The notes: generated by a model from the sequence alone, not told the origin. Counted from the first letter of the stretch, positions 48,565-61,924 are shown. The stretch is 64,000 nucleotides of DNA from Stictocephala bisonia (GCA_035578905.1 JAQJVL010001110.1:192388-256387); one strand, 5' to 3'. Numbers and translations are program-made.

Positions 48565-50685
48565 TATTAGGTAATGCTTTATTAGAAGTACTTTTATAAA
48601 ATAAGAATATTTTTTTGTTTCTAATAATAAAAAATAATACGTCTAATCCAATCAAGATACCTGTGGGAATGACGTTTAAACTAAAGGGAAACGTGACCCA
48701 ACTTCCTCACTATTAATCCAATCTTTAGACTTAGATCACATGGGTCTAATGTCTGATCAAAGTCACATTAAGATGAAGATTCCAATCTCAATCATATTCT
48801 GAATCAAACTAAATTCAACCAAATTTAGGACTCCTATAACATTGTTAGTAACACATTCTTTAATAATATTTTATTGATGTAGTAGTAATTGCTGATTATT
48901 TAAAAATTAAAAATGAAGTAAATGAAAGGCTGTTTAAATAGTTCTAGCTCACACGTGGGCTGTTGACAGTTCTCATGCCTAACGAATAAGATAGGTAAGC
49001 CGCTGTAATAATTGGACTGACTAACAATTAATGTTATGGCAATGAAAGCAATAAATATTTTTGTATGATAATCATAAACATTTTAATTTTTCCTCCATTT
49101 AAAAAAATCTTAGTAAGAAAATAAAATTATTTTACCATTTGTGCATGAATTAATGCTATCTTTATAATACTGTAAAAACAAAAAAAAAAAATAAGTTAAT
49201 TGAAAAAAAAAATATAGATTTTGCGATATTCACTGTATACACATGACCTAAAAAAACATGTAAAAACCAGGCATAAGCTATTTCTAAAAGGAGGTACGTC
49301 GTAAATTACACACATACAAATGCATGCACAATAAATCACACTATTTGCATTTGCGCGTACAGTGTAATTATACTTCAATAAATATGTTTTAACCATACCA
49401 CTTGTTCAACAGACCTGCAATGAAACTGTACAGTGTTATTTCACACCTTTTCTACGAAATATACAGTAACTAAAAAAATCATACTGAGATTTTTTTTTTT
49501 ATTCGGGAAGTCTGTGTAAAAACACATGCAGGTCTGAAAGTACGTACTTGAAAAGAAAGTAAGATATGTTTTTCGGTATTAAACATATATTGCATTAAAT
49601 AAATATTTATATAAAATTATAGCAAATCATAAGTAATAACTTAGTGATTAAAATGTATTATAACAATTCACTACGGTTAATAAATTTACGTATAATGCAA
49701 AATAGCCAAATATATTACAATTAAATATCCAACATTATGATTAAGTATATTTTTATATTTATATAAGGAGAGTGCGATCTTGTTCTTATTCTTACTCTGC
49801 TTATTCCCCATATTCTATTGATCTGAGGATGCATTGAGACAAAAATAAATCACTTTAAACGTTGCATTGTATGTACTTCAACAAATGCAATAACGTAACA
49901 CATTTAAAGTCACTTTGTTTAAAAAATAGTTTTTTTATCTAAAAATATTATGGTTAGCGCTCACATGTATTTGTGAAAATATTTATTAAAAATATAATAA
50001 ATCACATTGAACTGTCAAACTGTTTGAATACCAATTATGAACATCCTAAAATATATACTGAAAGTTGTCTTAAAATAAGAAATCATTTTTTATTTCTGCG
50101 TAAAGTATTAATTAATTATTTGTAAATATTAGTGTACTATAGTAATAACAACGCACTTTTAAACTAAACGGAAATTGGTATATTGAAGATATTTAGTACG
50201 CTTTGTCTAAGCGGTTAATAAACATTTAAGGAAATATTCTTTAATTAAATTGTTAAATAACAATAATATTACGGAGGTTTACTGACACAGTTATTATTTT
50301 TTTATAGAAAAACTGAATATCCGAATGTAAAATTACCAAACATTCTAGACGATTCTTGCTAAAATTCATAAATGTTTGAACTACTGGCTCAGTGGTGTAG
50401 CCCAGATACATCGGGGCAAAGTTTTGAGAAGATAGAAGCCGATATGCTGTACAGTTGATCCTCTTAATATTAACATGGCATCCAATCAGTGGTAGCCGAC
50501 GACGAGGACATTACTAGAAAAGTTTGGGGCGTCCATGTTGGGTGGTAATCTGAGTACAAATGTTGTGTTGGGAGGAGAACTGAGTATCAAGTTTATCAGA
50601 TAGCTGAAAATCAGAGCAACGTTACACAGTTTGGATTCCACATATAACTAGATGTAAGTCCGTTAGTTTCCCAGGCCATTTGGCT
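48565..50685. other. AT-rich DNA without recognisable gene
   Basis: AT-rich sequence with homopolymer A/T runs. A GC-richer patch at about 50400-50640 has no clear frame. I see nothing else I can support. Confidence 0.45.
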
Positions 50686-50689
50686 TATA

Positions 50690-51385
50690 ATAAATGGCTG
50701 TCTCTAAGAAATAGTCGACTTTGGAGATACTTTGTAAATGCCTACTGGACATAAGTAATAGTTTTTTTAGGATAATTGGTGACTCTTAACTTCCAATGGA
50801 TGTTGGTCCACAAGGAGTTCGAAAAAATATTAAAACTAGCATTATTTTACACATCATTTTAAAGGGGTTGTCTAGCACAGGTGAATACCACAAACAGACT
50901 CAAGAAGGTCAATCCAGCACAAAATGGCAGATGTTAACTTGTTGGAATGGAAATAAGTGATGCTTAACAAATATTTTTAGAATAAATGTTCAACTTGCTA
51001 ACTATTGTTCATGATTAACTTGGTAATGTACATTTATGACAGGCATTATGCATGCAGTAACATTTTTGTTCTTTGATTTAGTAGTGAACTAAATTTGTAG
51101 CCACTAATGCAATGTCTTACTACAATCAAGAAACACTTTGAACATCTGTAATGTTTTTACTGGATCATTTTTTAAATTGCTTTTTGTGGTATTCAGCTGT
51201 AGTAGAAAACCAATTAAAAATTATGTATGGCTTGATCTATGTTAGTTTTAATATTTTTGTCGAACTCCTTGTGGACCAACATCCATTGGAAATGAAGAGT
51301 CACCAACTATCATAAAAAACTATTTCTTAAGTCCAGTAGGACATTACAAAGTCTAACTTTTCCAACTTGAGTTAAGAAAAGAACC
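50690..51385. mobile_element. Long imperfect palindrome / foldback element
   Basis: The left arm (about 50690-50950) and right arm (about 51130-51385) are inverted copies. The best block, including tggatgttggtccacaagga and gttcga, pairs 50778-50837 with 51240-51310. Similarity extends outward (cctactggac, agtcg) and inward (gaataccacaaa). The centre is near 51040. There is no coding capacity. Size and shape fit a foldback-type DNA element; ends and target duplication are not resolved. Confidence 0.7.
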
Positions 51386-51389
51386 GACT

Positions 51390-52485
51390 AAAAAAGGACT
51401 TTCACTGTATATTTTTAAAACTTTAAACCAGCACCATGTTTTTAAGGAGTGGACCTTTAGAGGTCAGATTTGTGGGTTTATGTTCTACTACTATAGACCT
51501 TTAATTTTATGTACTACTTGACCTATTCTCTCATTTAAGATTTTCTTCTGACACCTTGCGTTCCATCCCCTTGATATGACAGAAAAATGGCAGTTTTATA
51601 TAAAAAAGCAGATTAATAGGTGTAGTATTGGTGTACCAAGGTTTATTGCTTTATCATTAATAGTTCAGAAATAAAAAATCTGTTCCGGGACTTTTATTTC
51701 ACGGTGTATTTGTTAAAAAAAACGTTCTACAATAGTCAAATTAGCCAAAGTAACAATGATATTATTTTTAAATCAGCTTACTGAATAAACTGAGAAATTT
51801 ACAATTAAATCAATCACCTAATTTAACCGTATTACAACAATCCTTAGCCTACATTAAAGATATTTAGTTATATTAGATTATCAATGTTGTTATTGAAATG
51901 TATTGATGATATATGTATAGATCTGAACTAGGTTATCCATTCCAACAGGATATTTCATGTACAGTATAATATGTTTAAGTAAAATAACAAAATTTTCTCG
52001 CTGCTATACAATAACAAGTAATCATGGACTTGTGTTTTACATTGTAAACTTAATAACCAATTTAAGACTTTATAACTTATCGTATAAAAAATGGTAACAT
52101 AGGAATATACGTTAGTACACAAATACGTAACATGTCAGAAAATATAGAGTGAATATTAATGAAGAGAATAGCATCCATACAAGAAGAACTATTTCAAGTA
52201 CCTTTATTTTTAAATAAAAAAAATGTAAACATTGAGATTAAATGGTAAGATTTATTTTCAGCCGTGCAAAATGAGGATAAAGAATCAATCTCCACACTTA
52301 GTTAATGGAGTTAACGCCATTGTATTAAAATTAGGACAAAGCATAAAATTATTTGTGAAAAATACATAACACGTATGAAAAGCAATTAAAATTAAGCTAT
52401 GTGATTTTTAATCCACAACTTTGAGTAATGGGGATTAACAAGTCGGAGCAGAGGTGTCCCAACACCAAGTTATATTGTCCCAACA
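51390..52485. other. AT-rich DNA without recognisable gene
   Basis: No gene or repeat that I can support. Confidence 0.45.
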
Positions 52486-52489
52486 CCAA

Positions 52490-52959
52490 GCTATATTGAT
52501 GTCCAGGACGTGAAAGCAATATAGATGCAAATTAAGACTAAGTACTCATGCAATAAGGTATCGTAGAACGTATTGCCACATAAAAGATTAGACGTACACA
52601 CTCCATAAAAGTAGCAAGGTGTTCTGTAAATATACTGGTGTTTCCAATACATTTGTTATCAAGGATTTAGAAGCTATATAGATGCAAATGAGATATGTGT
52701 AGTCAAGCAACAAGGTAAGGTTATGACATAGTGGTGAAGATATACGTATTCTATCTATGTAGTAACGGGTTCTGTAGAAATGCTGGGTTCCGAATACGTT
52801 TATTATCAAGGACGTAGAAGCTATATAGATGCGAATTAGGGATAAATTCTCATGCGATAAGATGTCGTAGAACATATTGCAACATAACAGACAATACACA
52901 TACTCTATCAAAGTAGCAAGAGGTTGGTTCTGTAAACTTACTGGTGTTTCCAATACATT
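52490..52959. repeat. ~160-bp minisatellite, left part
   Basis: Three diverged units contain aagctatatagatgcaaat, a ctcatgcaa-aaggtatcgta block and ctggtgtttccaatac, then ttatcaaggacgta. The array is cut at 52959/52960 by the piggyBac-like element and continues at 56236-56815. A minus-strand frame across it is a repeat artefact. Confidence 0.85.
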
Positions 52960-53559
52960 CCTAGATTACTGAGCATAAGTTTGAATACACGTCGTTACTG
53001 AGCATTCGTCGTTTCGACTACTCAACATTTGGTTTTTTTTTTTAGTTAAAATTTGTTTGATTGGAAACTTTAAATAGTGCATAGTGTAACATCATGTTTC
53101 AAGATTATTTTGTTACACATAGAATATTTTTAAATTATTTTTTAAACGATTAAAAAAATGTGAATATGAACATCGGTTTTTTCAAAAAAATTTAATGTAA
53201 GGGGTTGGAAAAAAAAGAAAAAAATATTATTTTGCAAGTTTTTTAATTATTTTTGTTTATTAACTTTAAATTCAATCCTCTAGGTACAAAAAAACGTATT
53301 TATAATATTCAATTACAGTTTTTTTTATGTTCCTGTGCAACTATTAAAGTTGAATTTAGCCATGAGTTAGATTATATAATGAAGTATAACAATTAAATTT
53401 TAGTAAAGAAAACTAAAAGCTATTGTTAATTAGCAAAATATAAAAAAAAGAAACGAAACATAAAAATAAACTTAAATATAATGGCTATTTCTATTTTTTA
53501 TTAACAAAATATAAACTGAAATAAACATAAACATATAAGTGGAAGTAAACGATTTTGAG

Positions 53560-55600
53560 AAACTAAAAATATTAAAGTAAATGGAAGATACTATCAACGT
53601 GACAAGAGTTCAAAACTTAGAGAAAATTATTAGATTTCTTCTTTGCACTCTGTGCAGGGCTGTTTGGGACATCATTAAGGACATTCAGCCCAATGAAAAG
53701 TTTAAGTCTTTCACCAATTACTCCATAAAGAACGAGAGTGGTTCCTTAGTGGATGATCCAGCTGAAATTTCATGTTTGTTCAATACTTTTTTCACTCAGA
53801 TAAGTGAAAGACTTGGAAGCGGTTCTTTCGGTATTGACGACCCTCAACGTGTGTGCCACGCTGTGCGGACAGTTGTACCATCTCTTTTTCTGTGGCCAAC
53901 CGATACTCGGGAAGTAATCGCAGTAGTAAAATCCTTAAAGCCCAGCCACACTTCAGGAACAGATGGCATGTCTTCTAGTCTTCTTAAGGATGTTGTTGAG
54001 CAGTTGGCTTTGCCCTTGGCCCACATTGCGAATGCTACCTTCGAAAGTGGCGTTTTTCCAGGTATTCTAAAGCAAGCTGTAGTTAAACCATTATTTAAAA
54101 AGGGAAGCCCATGTGACATTGAAAACTATAGGCCTATATCCATCCTATCAACGTTTTTCAAAGTCTTGGAAAAGCTATTCCTCATTCGTTTATTATCATT
54201 CCTATCGAAAAATAATATCATTTTCGAAAAACAATTTGGATTTAGACGAGGATTCTCAACAGTTGATGCCGTGTTTGACTTCATCAAAAATGTTTCTTTA
54301 GCTTTAGATGAACGTCAGCATTCGTTTGGTGTATTCTTGGATCTCCAAAAGGCATTCGACGTTGTCAATCATGAGCTCTTATTGTTAAACTACATAACCT
54401 TGGAATAAGGGGAGCTGCATTCGACTGGATTTCTTCATTTTTAAAAGGCCGTAGCCAGGTGGTTGAAATTCCCTTTGTTGACGACTCCGGTTGCTTAAGT
54501 CATCGAGTATCCTCTGTAGAAACAGTGAAGTCAGGGGTACCCCAAGGCTCTAATCTTGGCCCAGTCTTGTTTCTGTTATTTATTAATGACATCTCGTTAA
54601 GTGTAAACGGAGGGAATTTATGTCTATTTGCTGACGACACATCCATCAATTGTCACATAAAAATAGGAAAACTCTGGAATGTGATATTTTTGTACAAGGT
54701 AGTTGTCTTCTTCAATGGCTGGAAGAAAATCGCCTTACCTTGAACACTGCAAAAACAACATTTCTCGAATTTAGAATTCGAGCACCTATGAACGGTGCTA
54801 GTGGAAGCTCGTCCCTCCTTTTAGGTGATTTCGTTATTAGCCCGTCAAAAAGTACGTTAGCCCGTCAAGTACAAACTTCTTGGGTGTCGTTCTGGACTCA
54901 AGGTTGAACTTTCATCTTCACATGGACAAAGTTTGTGGCAAATTGTGCAGTGGTATCTTTTTACTGCGTAGACTTTCCCGTTTTTCCAGTACTGAAGTTC
55001 TTCTGGCCTGCTATTGTGGATGCATATTTCCACATCTTACTTATGGACTTCCAATTTGGGGCTCTGAAAACACCAGTACATTGTACATCTTCCGTTTACA
55101 GAAGAAATGTCTGAGGATTGTTTTGGGATTGGCAAGGAATCAATCATGCAGGGGGCTGTTCCGTGCAAACAATTTACTTACATTTCCAAGCCTGTACATA
55201 CTTGAGACCTTAACCTTTATTAAAAAAAACATGCATATTTTTACCACCGAATCACCTGTACAACATAATTTCCGAAAATCCAGCCGTCTACCCTTTCCAA
55301 AACACCGAACATCATTTTTTGAGAGCCAGTTATATTATTCTGCAATTAAATTGTTTAACAGCCTCCCTCTGGAATTGAGAGCAGTAACCGTAGTTAGTAA
55401 GTTTAGGTTAAGACTAAAATGTTTCCTGATTGAAAAGGAATTTTACTCTGTAAGTGAATACTTGATGTCTAAGTATGATAAACATAGCTCTAATTAGGTT
55501 TAAGCCCTCACAATTTTAACCTTTGTTTTATTGTATTTATATTGACCATTGTTATGCAATATACTATTGTTAATTGACAAATAAACGATTTGAATTTGTG
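53560..55600 (+). pseudogene. LINE RT ORF2, 5'-truncated, three frameshifts
   Basis: A nearly continuous reverse transcriptase. The finger region (VVKSLKPSHTSGTDGMSSSL; LFKKGSPCDIENYRPISIL) and motif A (FLDLQKAFDVVNHELL, about 54340-54375) lie in the first frame, which ends at 54408. Motif B (GVPQGSNLGPVLF, about 54540) and FADD (about 54630) are in the second, followed by WLEENRLTLN in the third. The thumb/C-terminal part (GVVLDSRLNFHLHMDKVCGK to the stop at 55497) is in the fourth. Shifts lie near 54384, 54655 and 54875. There is no endonuclease domain. The 3' end is near 55600 with an aataaacgatttgaatttg tail typical of such LINEs. It is nested within the piggyBac-like element. Confidence 0.9.
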
Positions 55601-55672
55601 CAGAACAGGTAAGGGTGGGTTAGAAGCCCGGGTTCTCCTTCTCTTCCTATTTCCAACTGGCTGTGCGTAATA

Positions 55673-55913
55673 CTAATACTCATCATCACTTTCACTAGAA
55701 TTGCTTTCGGAATAGTCCGGATCAGCGTCCGTGTCGTCCGTATCTTCTATATAATCACGCTCAACACAATCTTCTTCATCTTCCACACAATCTTCTAACC
55801 TAGTAGGCCTACTGTCTCCCGCGTTCATCTAATTCATTCGGCTCTTCATCAGAAAGAGTCTCATTCATAAATCTTAGTATTTTTGCATTTTCGATCTGTT
55901 TCCGATTTGCCAT
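55673..55913 (-). pseudogene. piggyBac-like transposase N-terminal remnant
   Basis: It starts at an ATG (55913): MANRKQIENAKILRF and an acidic stretch DEEPNELDE, stopping at 55809. A shifted frame continues with TRLEDCVEDEEDCVERDY and DADPDYSESNSSESDDEY to a stop at 55673. Past that stop a basic stretch (GNRKRRRTRAS) reads on. An acidic, low-complexity N-terminus followed by basic residues is typical of piggyBac transposases. The DDD catalytic domain is absent, so assignment relies on this N-terminus plus the element ends. Confidence 0.5.
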
Positions 55914-56235
55914 GGCTCAAGAACTTATAAATATACAATAAAATCAAAAGTTTTACAGTCAAACACCAGCTTTACACTCTCAAAAACTGTTATTAGCAAA
56001 AAAGTGCAATGGCTTAAAAAGTTACATTATTACTGAGCATTCGTCGTTTCGACGAAAGTCAAACTACTAGTGCCCTAACGATCCACACTACAAGGCTGCA
56101 AAACTGGTACTGAGGTCCAGGCGGTTAGGGAGGAAGGTACTGTGCAATATGGCGCTGAAGAGGGTGGGGCTTCCAAGATCTGGCATTTTTGCAATACGCG
56201 CGTCGTCAAAACGAGGAATGCTCAGTAATCTAGGG

Positions 56236-56815
<580 letters not shown>

Positions 56816-56885
56816 ATCAATAAACTTATGAGAGCTTTAATATTTATAATACTTTGACAAAAATATTATACATTTTAATGACGGA

Positions 56886-57051
56886 AGATGTAACAAACAC
56901 TCAGTAAATCAATTTTTATTTCGTTAGGCCTTTCGGTAACAAAGTTAACATCTTGAGATAACCAAATTAAATTTGTCTAAAGATGGTAACTTTATTACCG
57001 TAAGGCCTAACAATATTAAAAATTTATTTACTGGAGTGTTTGTTACATCCT
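56886..57051. mobile_element. Hairpin MITE-like element
   Basis: The arms 56886-56953 and 56981-57051 are inverted repeats sharing gatgtaacaaacactc, gttaggcctt and cggtaa. The loop is about 27 bp. The element is non-coding and about 166 bp. TSDs are not certain. Confidence 0.7.
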
Positions 57052-57054
57052 ATA

Positions 57055-59240
57055 ACATTAAATTATATATTCAGTAAGAAACGAGCTTGAAGAATGATTA
57101 TTATACATTATTTAAAAACGTATATATCCTCAATTTTTGTAGTAAGCGCAGGATTAATTACTGTCAAAGACGAATGTAAGGAGTGTGAGAAGTAACCTTA
57201 CAAAAGTAAAGGTGTATATATAAGAAAGTTAATTTTGATTATGAGGTGAATATAAGGTTCAGGAAATAAAAGAAAATATGTTACGACCAATAATAATTAG
57301 CCATAAATATTTAAGCAATAGCTATTTTGTTTCTGCAGGTAGCCGTCTGATTAGTGAAATTGTAACGTAGTTGATCAGAAGTTTCGTTATTTCCGGTCTC
57401 TAGTCCAAGGAAAGTACTGGTTACTACAAATTTAGTCACTATAATATTAGTAGTTATTGTATCGTAATAGATTTCTGCGTAGCTCCAATAACGTAACAAT
57501 ATATTTTAAGAATATTATTGAAGGGGTAAAAATTTTTTGTACAAGGGGTAAATATGTCTGGAATATACTTATTAATTTCAAAACTATTGAAAGAAATATA
57601 ATGAGACTTTGCAGTTATGTACATGTCAATATACCAAACATTTAGACATATTTTACTTGTTTTTCGTGTATGCAGGGGTTTCTAAGACATGAAGGAAGTC
57701 TTAGAAATTTTAAAAGTAAGCTTACCTTGTCTTACACCTCATTTTAAACAGCTTTGTTTGTACAATACAAAAGTGCAAACCTGAGGTCAAAAGGATGACC
57801 CAGTGAGAAGATACATCCACTTAAAGAATTTAATGTCTGGGTTGAGCAAAAGTCTGGAATATATTTATTTTAGTTATGTTCAAGTCCCTATACCAAACAT
57901 TCAGATATAGAATTTCTTTTTATTTCAAATATTTTTTTAACTATACGTTTTGTTATCTCTTTTTATCATATGTAACAATTTTAAAACTATTTTCGTATTC
58001 AAGAATTATTTACTGGTGGGAACTGTACTTCACGGCGAATCGTGATCAGCTTATTACGCACTCATTATAAACACCAACTATTAACCACAAAAAAGGAATT
58101 AACATTAGTTTTCGCTGGAGGGATGGCCTGCAGACCATCCCGGAGGTCAGCTATCCGAAAATACAGCAAAACTGATATATTTTTAAAGGATATAATGAAT
58201 TTGGTTAAATTCGTGTAGTTAAAGGTGAAAATCAGAATTTTCACAAAACCAATTGTATATCCGTGTTCAACGTTATAAAAACAACAACAAAAAACACTGA
58301 ATTCTAAAGCAATATTACCAAAAAGAAATATGATATATGTTATTCTATTCAAAGTACAGTATTATTTATCAGTTTAAATGTGTAGTAAGGGGCCTTAGAT
58401 CACAACCAATCACGAAGTAAAAGAAGGCCTTAATAATTAATAAGAAAATAGTGTCTTAGTGTTCATGATAAATGGTACTTTGAATTTAATTTGTATTTTG
58501 GATACACTTTAAAAAGATGTAAGATTTAATAGTATATAGCTTCGACAATTTTATAAATGTAGCATATATATTTTTACCACGTTTTAAATTATTTAAAATA
58601 AAATAGCTTGCTGACATCACAATAGGAGTTATTGCAAGAAAAATAATATTTTATTTACTTTTAATTTTGGAACAATATCAGTTTTGCAATAACAACAGAA
58701 AACTGTCTGAAGTCTGAATAAATTACAAAGGCTACTGCACAGGTATATTGCTCTCGTTTCTGGGGCTGTCAGGTTTAAAGCAGATCTCTCAGCAAGACAT
58801 CGTTCATTTATATTATTTAATGTTATTTCCAACTTTTATTGCTTTCTGCAATGCATTATGCATTGAATAGAAATGTCCATATTATAGGCTCCAGTGTGAA
58901 CTAATATATACTATTGCATGCATTTGATTTAAAATAAAATAGAAAGCAAAGGAAATTACGGTGATAATATTAATTCATAAATATTAAATCAATTATAAAG
59001 TATTATTCTGAACGATTATTAGTTTCAGCTAGTTGTAACATTAAGAAAATTAATTTGACAATGTAAACTAAATTGTTACCAAGGAATTTATTATTTTTTA
59101 TCCTGTAAATAAAATTTAAATAATCTTTTGATAAATGAAAATTAGATTAGTCTAATTTCAGACTTTAAAATTGTTCAAGATTGGAAGTTATTAATACTTA
59201 AAAAAATATAAAGGAAATATTTAACCTATTTTAAATACAA
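57055..59240. other. AT-rich DNA with minor hairpins
   Basis: No gene is supported. A near-palindrome ggatggcctgcagaccatcc lies at about 58112-58140. A 10-bp stem tttctaagac/gtcttagaaa is at 57679-57707. A weak similarity (gtctggaatatayttatt...taccaaacatt) links 57550-57650 and 57850-57905. Confidence 0.45.
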
Positions 59241-59419
59241 GGCTATTCATATCACGTCATCAATCAAGCCCAGCCACGATATCATTTTATAATTCCTTAC
59301 GTGATTTTTTTTTATTCCTTTTAATTTTTTTATATTTTCTTATTTAATCGCCAGTGGTATATTTTAATAAGTCCTATTTATATTAAACGACAACAGATCA
59401 AACCTATTAGGGAATATTT

Positions 59420-59495
59420 AAGTGGGAATTCTGAGTTTTGAACCCGCGACCTTCTGAGCTTGAAGCAAAATTGATAAGCACTAGGCTAGTAACAT
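59420..59495 (-). mobile_element. tRNA-like sequence (SINE head or tRNA pseudogene)
   Basis: The minus strand reads TAGCCTAGTGCTTATC (A-box-like) and 35-40 nt later GGTCGCGGGTTCAAAACTC, a good B box. The anticodon arm is unclear and the acceptor does not pair well. The sequence to the left is AT-rich and may be a SINE body, but I cannot define its end. Confidence 0.5.
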
Positions 59496-59499
59496 TTCC

Positions 59500-60840
59500 T
59501 TAAAACCAATTAAAATTTCCTTATAAATGAGTGTTTGTAGAACTAATGATATTATTTTAGGATTATCATAACCAAATACATACAGGGATTAATGAAAGTA
59601 ATTAAATTTAATGACTATTCCTTTTTCTGAAAATCGAAACATGGATTTGTTTCTAAAATACAAAACAACTTAGTGATTAAAACAATAATATTATATAAGA
59701 TTAAAATAAATTCCAATAATGTTAAGATTACAAACATCACAACATAATAATAATAAAAAAAGAATAGAAAATCTATCTTCACGAGACCCAAAAGAGTGGG
59801 CAGTCAGTCTTTTTGTGTCTATAGTTAATTCACTAACAAAAATAATAACACTAAAACATAATAATATCATTTTATTATGTTTTAGTTTAAAAAGATTATT
59901 ATTTACTGTATCTCTATGTTGTGACAAGAGTTGCCTTGTAAATCGGAGACTGTATCTTTGAAGAACCCTTGCTAATAAAGACCTTATTTATTTATTTTAT
60001 AACAACAATTTTAACTCATTAAACATATTACTAAACATGCTAGTATAAAGGGACAAAAGTATATGCAGGGAATAAGATTAAAGTATCGTTTGTAATGGTT
60101 TATAAACAAATATATTATTAATACCATATGCAAATGCATTTATTGAAATTTATGTGATAGTGGTTTGTCAGCAATAACAAATAAATTGTAGTGATGTAAA
60201 ATAAAGGAAAACAAGTCACTCATATTGAATTTCCTTTTACTACAGCGCACATTATAGGACCATCGAAACTGATAAAATACTTTATGTGGCGTAAACATAA
60301 GATTATACCAAGACAATTTACTTGAGCAAAAAAAATAGTAATAAAAGTTAGGTAATAGTCACTAAACTAACATAAAATAGTCCCGTATTTGTTCGCCCTA
60401 TTATTCGTCTTCTGGAAAAAATGGATATACACAAATGTTTATTTTGCCTTGGAATTACATTTTATAAACACTAAGCTTGATATAAAGTGATGGATGGTTG
60501 ATGATTATTAAGTTGGTTTTCCAAAAAATATAATTTCCAAGGACGTCCTAAGATATTGTAATTTGATATTTTTTTATATGCACCTGTTTGTCATTAACAT
60601 ATTTTAACCTATCAGTTGCCAAAAGTCTGCTGACCTGCTCGCAGGCTTCATTTATTAGGCGACGTACTAACGATATTTTTAGTGATTCATACTATTAAAA
60701 GATTCAATGGACTGTACTATATTTCTATTATTTAGTTCTGGAGATTTAAAGTGACGCTATGAAGATAACCTGCAAAATGGTGGCATCTGCAACAATAAAA
60801 AATTATGTCATAGGAATTGCACTCACGGTCACCTTCCCTC
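59500..60840. other. AT-rich DNA without recognisable gene
   Basis: AT-rich. Overlapping short frames near 59690-59960 on both strands are not convincing and show no motif. Confidence 0.45.
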
Positions 60841-60985
60841 AGCGTCTTCCTTAAGCTGCAGTCGTGCGTGAAGGTGTTGGAGGGCCTCTTCTGAAGATGA
60901 TGACTGGCAGAGATCGGATGACCTGTTAGTGGCAGCAATGGCGCGGATACACGACAGTATTCACGCACTGTCCGTCGTTCAATGT
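60827..60985 (+). CDS. Candidate exon in a GC-rich block, strand uncertain
   Basis: A GC-rich island with splice-like signals on both strands. On the plus strand, 60872-60985 is open for 38 codons (SSEDDDWQRSDDLLVAAMAR and IHDSIHALSVVQC) and ends in phase at a strong donor GTAAGT (60986). The good acceptor ccttccctcag (60842) is not in frame with it, so the true acceptor would have to be nearer. On the minus strand, an AG at 60968 and a GTGAGT donor at 60821-60826 bracket a 141-base open segment of less protein-like composition. I favour the plus strand on residue composition. The family is unknown. Confidence 0.35.
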
Positions 60986-60999
60986 GTAAGTTAAAATGC

Positions 61000-61330
61000 G
61001 GTAATTAAATATGCGTACTGGCATCACGATCAAGAATTGGTACAGCTTAAAGTCGATTATGATTCTACCCGAACAGTGTCCAACTAGGGTCAGTCATACT
61101 CGAGGAGAGAAGAGAACAGAACTGTCTAAACTTGTCTCTTGCGAGAATATATGTTTGCCTCAAACTGGAGGTCGAAAGAAATCAAGTTTTCGTGTTCTAT
61201 TGTGGAACTATAAGAATAACTAAAAACAAACTGCTTACTTGCACAATAATTTGACCCTATTTACAATATTTGACTCGAATAATAAATGTTATTACAGTAT
61301 TATTAAATTATAATTTAATACATAAAACAT
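61000..61330. other. Mixed-composition spacer
   Basis: A less AT-rich block (61020-61210) carries a short plus-strand frame (contains CPTRVSHTRGEKRTELSKLV) without recognisable motif or splice support. Confidence 0.35.
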
Positions 61331-61334
61331 ACCT

Positions 61335-61395
61335 AGGACCTAGTACTCAGCAACAACGGTATTTTCTTAGCCATTGAGCCACCAATTACCATATT
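61335..61395 (-). mobile_element. Weak tRNA-like SINE head
   Basis: The minus strand reads TGGCTCAATGGCTAAG, a good A box, but the expected B box is degenerate (gagtactaggtcc). It is probably an old tRNA-derived relic. Confidence 0.3.
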
Positions 61396-61924
61396 TGTCT
61401 AGTTTTATTGTAACCAGTCTTTATACACCATTCTTAATGTACATTTATTTGTCGTTAACCACTTTGAATAGTCGTAAATATTTTGTAATGTTAATAGTTT
61501 TATGGAAAAAAGAATAAAATGTATAAATTCCCTTTTTACTAAAGTAATTTTAGTGATATTTATATCAATTGTGCCATTATCATACAAAAAGTTATACAAG
61601 AGGACAAAATTTACATTTATCCTAATTTGTGATCTATAAAGTAAGGTAATACGCTATTTGACAGGATGCGGGATAACCGCTAATTAGAGTAAGCTCTCGT
61701 CTGATGAATGGGGTGTAATGTGTAACGGTCAGTTTGGCTGGTGATTACAATGGAACACACCACAACTACTTGTATTTCATATATTTATTATTACATCCTA
61801 CATATTTTAATTATAAGGTACTTTAGGGGTGGTATTTAAACACAACTAATCATTTGCAAATCCAGTGTTACACACTTATAAACTGTCCCAATATCATTTG
61901 TTTAAACCTAGGCAATACTAATAT

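Larger units (their letters stand above)
52960..56235 (-). mobile_element. piggyBac-like element, internally disrupted
   Basis: The ends are 17-bp perfect inverted repeats, cctagattactgagcat at 52960 and its complement ending at 56234-56235, resembling the CCCTAG-type termini of piggyBac elements. The motif ttactgagcattcgtcgttt recurs subterminally at 52995 and 56030. A decayed acidic N-terminal transposase segment lies at 55673-55913. Most of the transposase is missing and a LINE occupies the interior. A clean TTAA target duplication is not visible (flanks catt and gtaat). Insertion into the 160-bp repeat array is clear from the array resuming on both sides. Confidence 0.7.

Noticed and set aside
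52588..52953. 121-codon minus-strand frame
   Set aside because: It lies entirely in the ~160-bp minisatellite and repeats the same segments.
53844..54119. Minus-strand frame opposite the LINE RT
   Set aside because: It is a shadow of the plus-strand reverse transcriptase, which carries the recognisable motifs.
58112..58140. Terminator-like hairpin ggatggcctgcagaccatcc
   Set aside because: It is an isolated short near-palindrome in a eukaryotic intergenic region with no transcript to end.
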